64,000 bases of DNA, taken from NCBI RefSeq assembly GCF_036898465.1, contig NZ_JARUMJ010000001.1, forward strand, positions 2,170,001 to 2,234,000, given 5' to 3'. The position numbers and the translations under genes were made by a program. This document shows, one piece after another, positions 49,117 through 58,005 of the stretch. The stretch's first letter is position 1, and each line of letters opens with the position of its first letter. This DNA is from Streptomyces sp. B21-105. GTDB taxonomy: Bacteria; Actinomycetota; Actinomycetes; Streptomycetales; Streptomycetaceae. Under the pieces are notes generated by a model. The model did not search any database and was not told the DNA's origin. It was given only the letters and a program-made list of their open reading frames with translations.

Positions 49117-50571
49117 TCAGACGATCCCGAACAGGATGCTCGCGCCGAGAATCGCCAGGCAGGTCAGGACGGCCCACTTGACCACGAAGCGGGTGTGGTC
49201 GCCGAACTCGACCCTGGCCATGCCGACGAGGACGTAGACGGCCGGGACCAGCGGGCTCGACATGTGCAGGGGCTGGCCGACGAGGGAGGCGCGGGCCATC
49301 TCCAGCGGGGTGACGCCGTGCGCCGCGCCGGCCTCGGCGAGGACCGGCAGGACGCCGAAGTAGAAGCCGTCGTTCGACATGAAGTAGGTGAGCGGGAGGC
49401 TCAGTACGCCGGTGACGAGGGCCATGTGCGGGCCCATGCCCTCGGGGATGACGTCCACCATCCACTTCGCCATGTGGTCGACCATGCCGGTGCCCTGGAG
49501 GACGCCGGTGAAGACGGCGGCGGCGAAGACCATGCCGGAGACGTTGAGGACGTTGTCGGCGTGTGCGGCGAGCCGGGCCTTCTGGTCCGGGATGTGCGGG
49601 AAGTTGACGGTGAGCGCGAGCGCGGCGCCGAGCAGGAACAGCACCGGGATCGGCAGGTACTCCATGATCATGGCGGTCAGCAGCGCGACCGTGAGCAGCG
49701 CGTTGAACCAGTACAGCTTCGGGCGCAGGGTGGCGCGGTGCGGGTCGAGGCCCTGGAAGCCGTCGTCGTCCGCGCCTCGGGCGGCGTTCCCGTCGGCGTC
49801 GCCGAGCGCCGCGGCGCCGGAACCGGAGCCGCCGGCCGGGGCGGCCGCCCTGCCGGAACCGGCGTCGATGCCGGAGCTGCCGGCCCCCACGAGGACCGTC
49901 TCGGTCTGCTCGGCCTTCTCCTCCACCAGCACGTCGTCCAGGGTGTCCAGGGTCAGCACGCCGAGCCGGGCCCGTTCGCGGCGGCCGAGGACGTAGGAGA
50001 GCGCGACGACGAAGACGAGGCCCACGGCGAGGGCCGGGATCATCGGCACGAAGATGTCGCTGGCGTCGACCTTGAGCGCGGTGGCGGCACGGGCGGTGGG
50101 GCCGCCCCAGGGCAGCGTGTTCATCACGCCGTTGGCCATCGCGGCCACCCCGGTCATCACGACCAGGCTCATCTTCAGGCGCTTGTACAGCGGGTACATC
50201 GCCGACACGGTGATCATGAAGGTGGTGGAGCCGTCGCCGTCGAGGGAGACGATCGCGGCGAGCAGTGCCGTGCCGACGACGATGCGCAGCGGGTCGGCCT
50301 TGCAGAACTTCAGGATGCCGCGGACGATCGGGTCGAACAGGCCGACGTCGATCATCACACCGAAGTAGACGATCGCGAACATGAGCATCGCCGCCGTGGG
50401 GGCGAGGCTGGTGACGCCGTCGATGACGTAGTCACCGAGCTTGGCGCCCTTCCCGACGAAGACGCAGAACAGTGCCGGGATCAAGACGAGCGCCGCGATC
50501 GGCGACATCTTCTTCAGCATGATCAGGACCAGGAAGGTCGCGATCATCGCGAAGCCGAGGATGGTCAACAT
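49117..50571 (-). CDS. CitMHS-family citrate transporter
   Basis: 484 residues with about 12 hydrophobic helices. The CitMHS features are LDGDGSTTFMIT near residue 117, NTLPWGGPTARAATAL near 155, and SNDGFYFGVLPVLAEAG near 400. A cytoplasmic loop of about residues 215-270 is rich in Gly, Ala and Ser. It takes up metal-citrate (Mg or Ca) complexes. The ATG at 50571 follows TAGGTATCC-like bases, with no strong ribosome site. Short repeats in the promoter region may be sites for a response regulator, none of which is encoded in this window. Confidence 0.92.
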   Translation of the reverse strand: MLTILGFAMIATFLVLIMLKKMSPIAALVLIPALFCVFVGKGAKLGDYVIDGVTSLAPTAAMLMFAIVYFGVMIDVGLFDPIVRGILKFCKADPLRIVVGTALLAAIVSLDGDGSTTFMITVSAMYPLYKRLKMSLVVMTGVAAMANGVMNTLPWGGPTARAATALKVDASDIFVPMIPALAVGLVFVVALSYVLGRRERARLGVLTLDTLDDVLVEEKAEQTETVLVGAGSSGIDAGSGRAAAPAGGSGSGAAALGDADGNAARGADDDGFQGLDPHRATLRPKLYWFNALLTVALLTAMIMEYLPIPVLFLLGAALALTVNFPHIPDQKARLAAHADNVLNVSGMVFAAAVFTGVLQGTGMVDHMAKWMVDVIPEGMGPHMALVTGVLSLPLTYFMSNDGFYFGVLPVLAEAGAAHGVTPLEMARASLVGQPLHMSSPLVPAVYVLVGMARVEFGDHTRFVVKWAVLTCLAILGASILFGIV

Positions 50572-50580
50572 GAATGGATA

Positions 50581-50669
50581 CCTAACGTTCGCCCTTGAAC
50601 ATCCCACCTGGGGGTCGGCGGTGCGTTGACGTTAGGTCCGTTCAAACAGGGTTAACAAGACGTTGACGT
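50581..50669. promoter_or_regulatory. Repeated CGTTGACGT/ACGTTAGG words upstream of the citrate transporter
   Basis: CGTTGACGT occurs at 50624-50632 and 50661-50669. ACGTTAGG (50629-50636) also appears inverted as CCTAACGT at 50581-50588. The set lies between the divergent starts of the citrate transporter and the end of the molybdoenzyme gene. The arrangement of direct and inverted words suits a response-regulator target. Confidence 0.35.
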
Positions 50670-50712
50670 GCGAGCAATAAGCGCAAAACTCCAGGTCACA
50701 GCTTTGCTCAGG

Positions 50713-52950
50713 TCACAGCGCCGGGATCGCGGCCAGTCGGACCGGCACTCCGTTGAGGACCGCGTTGCCCGACAGGGGGTCGAGCAGGCTGCCGTCGAGG
50801 AGCTGGTTGACGTTGACTCCGGGGTCGGCGGCGGCATGGCTCAGGCGCGTTCCGGGGCGGTCGTGGCCCCAGCCGTGCGGCAGGCTGACGACGCCCCGGC
50901 GCACGCCGTCGGTGACCTCGGCCGGCGCGGTCACCTCGCCCCCGGCGCCCGTCACCCGTACCGGCGCGCCGTCGCGCACGCCGAGCCGTTCGGCGTCTTC
51001 GGGGTGGATCTGCAGTGTGCAGCGGTTGGTGCCCCCGGTGAGGGCGGGGACGTTGTGCATCCAGCTGTTGTTGGACCGCAGATGGCGCCGGCCGACCAGG
51101 ACGAGTCCGTCCGGCCGCCTTTCCAGGGACGCGCGCAGCCGCGGGAGATCGCCGGCGATGGGCTGCGGCAGCAGTTCGATCCGGCCGGAGGCCGTCTTCA
51201 GCGGTTGCGGCAGGCGGGGGCCGAGCGGCCCGAGGTCGATGCCGTGCGGGCTCTCGAGCAGCCGGGCGAGGTTCAGCCCGTCCGGGCGGGCGCCGAAGCC
51301 GTCGCCGTAGGGGCCCAGGCGCAGCATCATGTCGAGCCGGCGTTCGGGTCCGCTCACCCCCGTGAGCTGCGCGGCGAGTTCCTTCGGCGCGCGGCCGTGC
51401 ACGGGCGAGTGCGGCTCCTGGACGGCCTTGCCGAGGGTCTGGCCGATGACCCGGTCGTCCACGGCCGACGGGTCGGCGCCGTGCATGCCGGTCACCGCCA
51501 GCGTCAGCCGGGCGAAGATCTCCGTCTCGGCCATCCGGCCGGGCTCCAGCGGGACGGCGGGGCGGGAGTAGCGGGCCTGGTTGCGCACGGCCAGGGTGTT
51601 GAAGGCGAAGTCGTGGTGCGGGCTCTGGGAGGGCGGGGGCGGCGGCAGGACGACGTCGGCGTGGCGCGAGGTCTCGTTCAGGTAGGGGTCGACGCTGACC
51701 ATGAAGTCGAGCGACTCCAAGGCCTTGTCGAGCCGGTTGCCGTCGGGCGCGGACAGCACGGGGTTGGCGGCGACCACCACAAGCGCGCGGATCGGCTCGC
51801 CCTCCTCGGTGGCGGTGTCGATCTCCTCGGCCAGCGCCGAGAGCGGCAGTTCGCCCTTGGCCTCCGGGTGCCCGCCGACCCGGGAGTGCCACCGGCCGAG
51901 CCGGAAGCCGCGGCCGGGGCCCGCGGGGCGGGGCGTGCGGTCGGTGGCGGCCTGCGGGAAGAGGGCGCCGCCGGGCCGGTCGAGGTTGCCGGTCAGGACG
52001 TTGAGAACGTCGACGAGCCAGCTGCCGAGGGTGCCGAAGGGGACCGTGCAGCTGCCGATGCGGCCGTAGACGGCGGCGGTCGGGGCGGCGGCGAGCTCCC
52101 GCGCGAGGGCGCGCACGACGCCGGCGTCGACGTCGCACGCCGGGGCCACCGCCTCGGGGGTGAAGTCCCGCACCGCGTCCCGGAGTTCGGCCAGTCCCTC
52201 GACGTGCGGGGTCAACGCGCCCAGCTGCACCAGGTCTTCCTCGAACAGCACGTGCGCCATGGCCGCGAGGAGCAGCGCGTCGCCGCCCGGCCGGATCGCG
52301 ATGTGCCGGTCGGCGAGTTTCGCGGTGCGCGTACGGCGCGGGTCGATGACCGTGAGGGTGCCGCCGCGGGCCTTGAGCGCCTTGAGCTTGCCGGGGAAGT
52401 CCGGGGCGGTGCACAGACTCCCGTTGGACTCCATGGGGTTGGCGCCGATGAGGAGGAGGTGGTCGGTGCGGTCGAGGTCCGGGACGGGGATCGCGCCCGC
52501 GTCGCCGAAGAGCAGTCCGCTCGAGACGTGCTTGGGCATCTGGTCGACCGTGGAGGCGGTGAACAGAGCGCGGGTGCCCAGCCCGCCGACCAGCATCTGC
52601 GGATACAGGCCGCCGGCCACGGTGTGCACGTTGGGGTTGCCGAGGACGACGCCGACGGCGTTCGGGCCGTGCCGCTCGGCGACCGGGCGGATCCCGGCGG
52701 CCACCGCGTCGAAGGCCTCTTCCCAGCTGGCCTCGCGCAGCTCGCCGTCACGGCGGACGAGGGGCGTGCGCAGCCGGTCGGGGTCGCCGTCCACGGCCGG
52801 GAAGGCGGCGCCCTTGGGGCAGATGAAGCCCTTGCTGAACACGTCGTCCCGGTCGCCGCGGGCGCCGGTGACCCGCGTTCCCTCGATGGTGAGCGTGAGC
52901 CCGCAGGTGGCCTCGCACAGGGGGCAGATTCGCAGGGCGGTGCGGGACAC
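50713..52950 (-). CDS. Molybdopterin (bis-MGD) oxidoreductase, formate-dehydrogenase-like
   Basis: 745 residues. The N-terminal [4Fe-4S] motif is CPLCEATCGL (Cys-x2-Cys-x3-Cys) with the last Cys in FICPKGAAF near residue 41. Later motifs are GANPMESNGSL near 165 and HGWGHDR near 700. No selenocysteine or Cys ligand at the usual position was identified. It is cytoplasmic (no Tat signal). The GTG start at 52950 follows AGGAGG and is preferred over upstream in-frame codons. The substrate could be formate, an aldehyde or another small donor. A TetR-type site precedes it. Confidence 0.9.
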   Translation of the reverse strand: MSRTALRICPLCEATCGLTLTIEGTRVTGARGDRDDVFSKGFICPKGAAFPAVDGDPDRLRTPLVRRDGELREASWEEAFDAVAAGIRPVAERHGPNAVGVVLGNPNVHTVAGGLYPQMLVGGLGTRALFTASTVDQMPKHVSSGLLFGDAGAIPVPDLDRTDHLLLIGANPMESNGSLCTAPDFPGKLKALKARGGTLTVIDPRRTRTAKLADRHIAIRPGGDALLLAAMAHVLFEEDLVQLGALTPHVEGLAELRDAVRDFTPEAVAPACDVDAGVVRALARELAAAPTAAVYGRIGSCTVPFGTLGSWLVDVLNVLTGNLDRPGGALFPQAATDRTPRPAGPGRGFRLGRWHSRVGGHPEAKGELPLSALAEEIDTATEEGEPIRALVVVAANPVLSAPDGNRLDKALESLDFMVSVDPYLNETSRHADVVLPPPPPSQSPHHDFAFNTLAVRNQARYSRPAVPLEPGRMAETEIFARLTLAVTGMHGADPSAVDDRVIGQTLGKAVQEPHSPVHGRAPKELAAQLTGVSGPERRLDMMLRLGPYGDGFGARPDGLNLARLLESPHGIDLGPLGPRLPQPLKTASGRIELLPQPIAGDLPRLRASLERRPDGLVLVGRRHLRSNNSWMHNVPALTGGTNRCTLQIHPEDAERLGVRDGAPVRVTGAGGEVTAPAEVTDGVRRGVVSLPHGWGHDRPGTRLSHAAADPGVNVNQLLDGSLLDPLSGNAVLNGVPVRLAAIPAL

Positions 52951-52989
52951 AGGTCCTCCTGGGGGCGGCGTTGCCTCGTCCCGGCCGAG

Positions 52990-53005
52990 CATACCGACCG
53001 GTATG
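52990..53005. promoter_or_regulatory. TetR-type operator, copy 3 (CATACCGACCGGTATG)
   Basis: CATACCGACCGGTATG has CATACC/GGTATG arms and begins with the same 13 bases as copy 1 at 24629. It is about 40 bases before the molybdoenzyme start and about 110 from the end of the downstream TetR gene. That gene starts at 53733, so the site belongs to the molybdoenzyme promoter. Confidence 0.6.
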
Positions 53006-53115
53006 ACTTCTGGGGAGGCCCCCGCCGCAAGCGCCCGGTCCAGCACCTCGGGCCGACGCGCGGGGCGGCATCGGCAGCGCGGGTCGGCGTCGGGTCGGCA
53101 CCGGCGGGGCGGGGC

Positions 53116-53733
53116 TCAGTCCAGCACGCGCGCCAGGTAGGCCCGCAGCAGCTCGCGGGTCTCGTCGATCACTTTCGCGTCGCCCTCCGGATCCACCCGG
53201 AAGGCCAGGTGCACGAGGGTGTCCGCGGTCTCCACGGCGATCAGGAAGACCCGGCGCAGATCGTCGTCGGGTTCCCGGGCGAGGTGGTCGGCGAGCAGTT
53301 CGGCGAGGCGGTCGGCGACCCGGTGGTTGGGCTCGGCATGCCGCGCTCCGACCGGGATCTGGTTGCCGAAGTCGACGAGGGAGAAGCCGGGGGCGGTGCG
53401 CTTCATGGCGAGGTACTCGTCGAGCACGGCGTCCATCGCGGTCCGCCAGTCGCCGGGCCGGGCTCCGCGCAGGCGCTCGGTGACGCGCTCGGAGTAACGC
53501 TCGAGGTTGCGCTGCGCGAGCGCGTCGGCCATCTGCCGCTTGTTGCCGAAGAACCGGTAGACGGAGCCGATCGGGACGCCGGCGCGCTCGGCGACGGCCC
53601 GGGTGCTCAGGGCGTCGTAGCCGACCTCGTCCAGCAGGTCGGCGCAGGCGTCGAGGATCCTCGTCAGCCGTTCGGCGCTGCGCCGCTGCACGGGCGCACG
53701 ACGGAGCGATGTCGCTTGGGGCACGGGCTTCAT
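53116..53733 (-). CDS. TetR-family repressor
   Basis: 205 residues. The helix-turn-helix LLDEVGYDALSTRAVAERAG, then VPIGSVYRFFGNKRQMADAL, is at about residues 33-72. A helical C-domain follows (SLVDFGNQIPVGARHAEP near 123). The ATG at 53733 has AAAGG upstream. The gene lies upstream of the molybdoenzyme on the same strand, 165 bases before it, so it may form a transcription unit with it and bind copy 3 (inference). Confidence 0.85.
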   Translation of the reverse strand: MKPVPQATSLRRAPVQRRSAERLTRILDACADLLDEVGYDALSTRAVAERAGVPIGSVYRFFGNKRQMADALAQRNLERYSERVTERLRGARPGDWRTAMDAVLDEYLAMKRTAPGFSLVDFGNQIPVGARHAEPNHRVADRLAELLADHLAREPDDDLRRVFLIAVETADTLVHLAFRVDPEGDAKVIDETRELLRAYLARVLD

Positions 53734-53797
53734 GATGCCTTTCCGCCGTGGCCGAGTGAACCTCGCCCCTGGGTACGGAGAAACATGCCTGATGCAC

Positions 53798-54436
53798 TCA
53801 ACCCGCTCGAGGGGCCGGCGACCCCGCAGACACGGTCGGCGACCCCGCGGAAGACCCGCTCGGCGACCCCGCCGGAGACAAGGCCGCAGACCCGGTCGGC
53901 GACACGGAGGAGGTGGTTGTCGGCTCCGACGGCTCCGACGGTTCGGACGCCGTGACGTCCGCCGTGGCCTCCACGGGCTTGCCCTCCACCGCCCAGACCG
54001 TCGCGTCGTCCGCGTAGAGGCGGGCGGTGACGTGGTGGGTGCCGTGCGGCAGGTAGCCGGCCGGGATGCGGTACGCCAGGGTGCGCAGGTCGGCGACCGG
54101 CAGGTCGTCGACATAGAGCCGGGCGAGGCCGTGACCGGCGACCGCCCGCTGCGGCGCCCCCGCCGGCGAGAGGCGGAAATTGGTGAGCTTCAGCCGTACG
54201 TTCCAGCCGCCGGAGCCGTCCGGCTGGACCTCCACGCCGACCTCGGGCGCCCCCTCCTTCGCCACCTGCCGGTAGTGGCGCCCGTCGTCGTCCGTGTGGT
54301 CCAGGACCTGGCCGACGGGTGAGGGCGACGCCACGGTCCCCGGTCCGCTCCCGTCGCCGGGGGCGCAGCCCGCGGATCCGGTCAGCAACAGGACACAGAC
54401 CGCGAGCGCGGCGGGTAGGGCGCGCGTCCTCGACAT
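53798..54436 (-). CDS. Lipoprotein of unknown function
   Basis: 212 residues with a lipoprotein signal: MSRTRALPAALAVCVLLLT, then the lipobox GSAGC at about residue 24. A beta-rich domain follows (residues 45-150; VEVQPDGSGGWNVRLKLTNF, RLYVDDLPVADLRTLAYRIP, GTHHVTARLYAD). The C-terminal 50 residues are Ser/Pro/Gly low complexity (GSPSGSSAGSPTVSAGSP), from repeats at 53815-53935. I do not recognise the fold. It would be tethered to the outer face of the membrane. Confidence 0.75.
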   Translation of the reverse strand: MSRTRALPAALAVCVLLLTGSAGCAPGDGSGPGTVASPSPVGQVLDHTDDDGRHYRQVAKEGAPEVGVEVQPDGSGGWNVRLKLTNFRLSPAGAPQRAVAGHGLARLYVDDLPVADLRTLAYRIPAGYLPHGTHHVTARLYADDATVWAVEGKPVEATADVTASEPSEPSEPTTTSSVSPTGSAALSPAGSPSGSSAGSPTVSAGSPAPRAG

Positions 54437-54507
54437 GATCCGGACACTAGAGCACCGGCCCCGGCATCCGGATCCCCCTCAGGTCTGGTTCCGGCCGCGC
54501 CGTGATC

Positions 54508-54525
54508 GTCCTCCGAGAGGAGGAC
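54508..54525. terminator. Small hairpin GTCCTCC-GAGA-GGAGGAC
   Basis: A perfect 7-bp stem with a GAGA (GNRA-type) loop lies between the lipoprotein start and the hmgA promoter. It is too short to be sure; it may insulate the two. Confidence 0.4.
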
Positions 54526-54538
54526 ACCGACGGACCTC

Positions 54539-54567
54539 TTGCATCCGGGAAACCGCAATCCTACGGT
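54539..54567 (+). promoter_or_regulatory. Candidate housekeeping promoter of hmgA
   Basis: TTGCAT (54539-54544) and TACGGT (54562-54567) are 17 bases apart, close to the HrdB pattern. TCCTA (54559-54563) and TAGGA (54574-54578) form a weak inverted repeat over the -10 and start point and could be an operator of the downstream GntR protein. Confidence 0.5.
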
Positions 54568-54599
54568 GATGCATAGGAATCAGTCGCAAGGGAGCCATG

Positions 54600-55952
54600 A
54601 TGAGCAGCGGGGACGCACGCAAGACGGCCGAGTGGCCGGCCCACCTCCGCGGATTCGGCAACGAACACTCCTCGGAGGCCGTCCCGGGAGCCCTGCCCGA
54701 GGGCCGCAACTCGCCCCAGCGCGCCCCCCTCGGCCTGTACGCGGAGCAGCTCAGCGGTACGGCGTTCACCGAGCCGCGCGCCCACAACCGCCGCTCCTGG
54801 CTGTACCGGATCCGCCCGTCGGCCGCACACCCGGCCTTCACCCGGGCCCCGGACGGGGCGCTGCGCACCGGCCCCTTCACGCAGACGGTCGCCGATCCGA
54901 ACCGGCTGCGCTGGGACCCCCTGCCCGAGCCGCCCGGGGGCACCGACTTCCTGGCCGGTCTGTGGACCGTCGGCGGCAACGGGGACGCCGCCCAGCGCAA
55001 CGGCATGGCCGTGCACCTGTACCACGCGAACGCCGGCATGGACCGCGTCTTCGGGAACGCCGACGGGGAGCTGCTGATCGTCCCCGAGCACGGCGGGCTG
55101 CTGCTGCGCACCGAGTTCGGGCTGCTGCACGCCGAGCCCGGCCATGTCGCGCTGATCCCGCGCGGGGTCCGCTTCCGCGTCGACCTGCTGGACGACTCCG
55201 CCCGCGGTTACGTCTGCGAGAACTACGGCGCCCCCTTCCGGCTCCCCGACCTCGGCCCGATCGGCGCCAACGGCCTCGCCAGCCCGCGCGACTTCCGGGC
55301 GCCGGTCGCCGCGTACGAGGACGTCGAGGGGCCGGTGGAGGTGGTCAACAAGTTCTGCGGCCACCTGTGGAGCGCGACCTACGACCACTCCCCGCTGGAC
55401 GTCGTCGCCTGGCACGGCAACCTCGTGCCGTACGTGTACGACCTGCGCCGCTTCAACGTCATCGGGTCGGTCTCCTACGACCACCCGGACCCGTCGATCT
55501 TCACCGTGCTGACGTCCCCGTCCGACACCCCCGGTCTGGCCGGCGTGGACTTCGTGGTCTTCGCCCCGCGCTGGCTGGTCGGCGAGGACACCTTCCGGCC
55601 GCCCTACTTCCACCGGAACGTGATGAGCGAGTACATGGGCCTGATCGAGGGCGCCTACGACGCCAAGACGGCCGGGAAGGGGGGCTTCGTACCGGGCGGC
55701 GGTTCGCTGCACAACATGATGTCGGCGCACGGCCCGGACCGTGAGACCTTCGACCGCGCGAGCGCCGCCGAACTGAAGCCGCACAAGGTCGACGACGGGC
55801 TGGCGTTCATGTTCGAGACGCGCTGGCCGCTCGTCCTCACCCCGCAGGCGGCGCGGGCGGACCATCTGCAGCAGCGCTACGACGACGTGTGGCAGGGCCT
55901 CGAGCGTCACTTCCGGCCGACCGCCACCTCGTCCGACGGCGCATTGCACTGA
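54600..55952 (+). CDS. hmgA: Homogentisate 1,2-dioxygenase
   Basis: 450 residues, the family length. The family opening [20 protein letters not shown] and [29 protein letters not shown] are clear, as are RGVRFRVDL near 195, and the iron-ligand region [18 protein letters not shown] near 337 with [15 protein letters not shown] near 364. It opens the ring of homogentisate in tyrosine and phenylalanine breakdown. The ATG at 54600 gives better spacing to GGGAG than the one at 54597. A GntR regulator follows directly. Confidence 0.95.
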   Translation: MSSGDARKTAEWPAHLRGFGNEHSSEAVPGALPEGRNSPQRAPLGLYAEQLSGTAFTEPRAHNRRSWLYRIRPSAAHPAFTRAPDGALRTGPFTQTVADPNRLRWDPLPEPPGGTDFLAGLWTVGGNGDAAQRNGMAVHLYHANAGMDRVFGNADGELLIVPEHGGLLLRTEFGLLHAEPGHVALIPRGVRFRVDLLDDSARGYVCENYGAPFRLPDLGPIGANGLASPRDFRAPVAAYEDVEGPVEVVNKFCGHLWSATYDHSPLDVVAWHGNLVPYVYDLRRFNVIGSVSYDHPDPSIFTVLTSPSDTPGLAGVDFVVFAPRWLVGEDTFRPPYFHRNVMSEYMGLIEGAYDAKTAGKGGFVPGGGSLHNMMSAHGPDRETFDRASAAELKPHKVDDGLAFMFETRWPLVLTPQAARADHLQQRYDDVWQGLERHFRPTATSSDGALH

Positions 55953-55979
55953 ACGTTCCCGACCGGTACGGATAGGCCC

Positions 55980-56729
55980 GTGACCTCCTTCGCCCCGGAC
56001 TCGATCGTCCTCACCCGAAAGCTGCCGCTCTGGTACCAGGTGTCGCAGTCGTTGCGCGCCTCGATACTCGGCCGCTCACCCCGGGATCCGTTGCGGCTGC
56101 CGACGGAGGAGCAACTGGCGGGCCACTACGGGGTGAGCGTGCTGACCATGCGGCAGGCCCTGAAGGAGCTGGAGGACGAGGGGCTGATCACCCGGCACCG
56201 CCGCCGGGGCACGTTCATCGAGCCGACGGCGCTGCGTGGGGCCCCGGTCCGGCTGCTGGGCTCGGTCGACGCGATCGTGGCGCAGCAGTCCGGGATGGCG
56301 ACCGTGCTGCTGGACCACGGCCGGGCGGCCGTGCCGGCCGAGGTCGCCGAGCACTTCCCGGACCTGGCGGAGGTGGCCACGTACCACCGTCTGCGCAGCG
56401 ACGAGAAGACGGGCGAGCCCACCAACCACGCCCGCAACTACGTCCGTCCCGAGCTCGCCGCCCGCATCGATCCGGACGACCTGGTCCGCTGGCCGATGAC
56501 GAAGGTGCTGCGGGACGTCGTCGGCGTGGCCATCGGCCGGATCACCGACACCGTCGAGGCGCGGCTCGCGGACCCGGAGACGGCGCAGCTGCTGCGGGTC
56601 CCGCTGCTGAGCCCGATCCTGCACTACACGGGCGTCACCCACGACACCGACGGGCGGGTCCTGGACGCGGCCGTCATCCACTACCGCGGCGACCGTTTCT
56701 CCTTCACGGTCACCCTCGACGCGACGTGA
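55980..56729 (+). CDS. GntR-family regulator (HutC/UTRA type)
   Basis: 249 residues starting at GTG. The winged helix LPTEEQLAGHYGVSVLTMRQ, then ALKELEDEGLITRHRRRGTFI, covers about residues 41-82. The UTRA ligand domain runs from about 95 to 245, with YRGDRFSFTVTLD at the end. It begins 27 bases after hmgA and is probably co-transcribed, so it may govern homogentisate or tyrosine degradation (inference). Confidence 0.88.
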   Translation: MTSFAPDSIVLTRKLPLWYQVSQSLRASILGRSPRDPLRLPTEEQLAGHYGVSVLTMRQALKELEDEGLITRHRRRGTFIEPTALRGAPVRLLGSVDAIVAQQSGMATVLLDHGRAAVPAEVAEHFPDLAEVATYHRLRSDEKTGEPTNHARNYVRPELAARIDPDDLVRWPMTKVLRDVVGVAIGRITDTVEARLADPETAQLLRVPLLSPILHYTGVTHDTDGRVLDAAVIHYRGDRFSFTVTLDAT

Positions 56730-56766
56730 GCGCGACGTGTCCGCGGCGCGACCGGGCCGTCGTACC

Positions 56767-57933
56767 ATGCCACGCGTGACGCCCGACGACGCTCCGCCGC
56801 TGGCGGACCTCATGCCGTGGTCCGTCGCACCGCCGCGGCTCGGCCGGGGGTGGCCGACGGCCCCCGACCCGGCCTGCCTCAAGGCCCGCTGGGACGCCCT
56901 GCTGAAGGCCGAAGGACCCGACCGCGAGGCCCTGTTCGAGCCGACGCGTTCGCGCACCCTGCACACGGCGGTCGGGCAGCTGCCCGGCCGGTCCGGCGGC
57001 ACCGAGCGGCTGGCCCGCGCGTCGGGCCCCTGCCCCGAGCCCGTACGGGTGCTGGCGGCGCCCTTCGACGAGCAGTGGCTCATCCCCGATCACCGGCTCC
57101 TCGACGCCGCCCGCCCGGAGCTGTGGCGGGTCGCGGACGAGGCGCAGGTGTTCGTGGTGGAGACGCCGCAGACGGCGGCCCGGCCGCTGCTGGCGACCTC
57201 GGTGCTGCCCCTGCTGCGGCCGGGCCGGATCCGGCCGCTGTATCGGCGGCCGGGCGGCGTGGAGCCGAACCTGGCGCCGGGTCTGCCCGACCTGCTGCGC
57301 CGGCTGGGCCACTCCCCCGATCCGGTGGACTTCCTGGCGTGGACCCTCACCGCCGTCCGCCCGGATCTCACCGTCCCGCTCACCCGGGACCGGGAACGGT
57401 GGGCGCACGGCGTCGAGTCGGGCCGTCGCACGCTGTGGTTGCTGCGGCGCCAGGGCGAGCGGCCCAAGCTGCCCGGCGGCCGCCGCCCCTACGTCCGCGC
57501 CCCGATCCCGGCCCGCCCGCTCACCCTGCGGTACGACCGCGGCGAGGAGGCCCTCCTGCTGGACGAGGGCCGGGTCTCGCCCGTCCCTCCCGAGGCGTGG
57601 GACGCCGAGTCGGAGCCCGGGGTGCGGGTCCTGGAGCGCTGGTTCGCGGCACGGACGGCCCAGGAGGCCGAGCCGGGCACGCTGGCCGCGATCCGCCCGA
57701 CGGCCTGGCAGCAGACGTGGACCTCCGAACTCCTGGAACTGATCACGGTGCTGGCGCTGCTCGCGGACGCCGGCCCGCGGCAGGCCGGGTCGGCAGCGGC
57801 GGACCCGGACACGGTCACGACGGCGGAGCTGCGCGCGGCGGGCGTCCTGCCGGTCCCGGACGCGGCACGTCACCCGGCGACGGTCCTCGACCACCACGAG
57901 GAGGGACCGGAGGGCCAGTTCGCCCTCCTCTAG
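56767..57933 (+). CDS. Free-standing type ISP restriction enzyme C-terminal specificity domain
   Basis: 388 residues. The sequence LADLMPWSVAPPRLGRGWPT and the middle segment (DEQWLIPDHRLLDAARPELW) match streptomycete proteins annotated as type ISP restriction/modification enzyme, which correspond to the target-recognition C-domain of LlaBIII-like enzymes (about 1580 residues). The nuclease, helicase and methyltransferase domains are absent, and none is encoded beside it. So either the partner lies elsewhere or the domain has another job. Start ATG at 56767. Confidence 0.7.
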   Translation: MPRVTPDDAPPLADLMPWSVAPPRLGRGWPTAPDPACLKARWDALLKAEGPDREALFEPTRSRTLHTAVGQLPGRSGGTERLARASGPCPEPVRVLAAPFDEQWLIPDHRLLDAARPELWRVADEAQVFVVETPQTAARPLLATSVLPLLRPGRIRPLYRRPGGVEPNLAPGLPDLLRRLGHSPDPVDFLAWTLTAVRPDLTVPLTRDRERWAHGVESGRRTLWLLRRQGERPKLPGGRRPYVRAPIPARPLTLRYDRGEEALLLDEGRVSPVPPEAWDAESEPGVRVLERWFAARTAQEAEPGTLAAIRPTAWQQTWTSELLELITVLALLADAGPRQAGSAAADPDTVTTAELRAAGVLPVPDAARHPATVLDHHEEGPEGQFALL

Positions 57934-58005
57934 GGTCTGCCGCGCGGTCCGGCCGGCCCGGGCCCGGCGCCGGCTCCCGCATGACAGACCGGGCGGACGG
58001 AGGCC

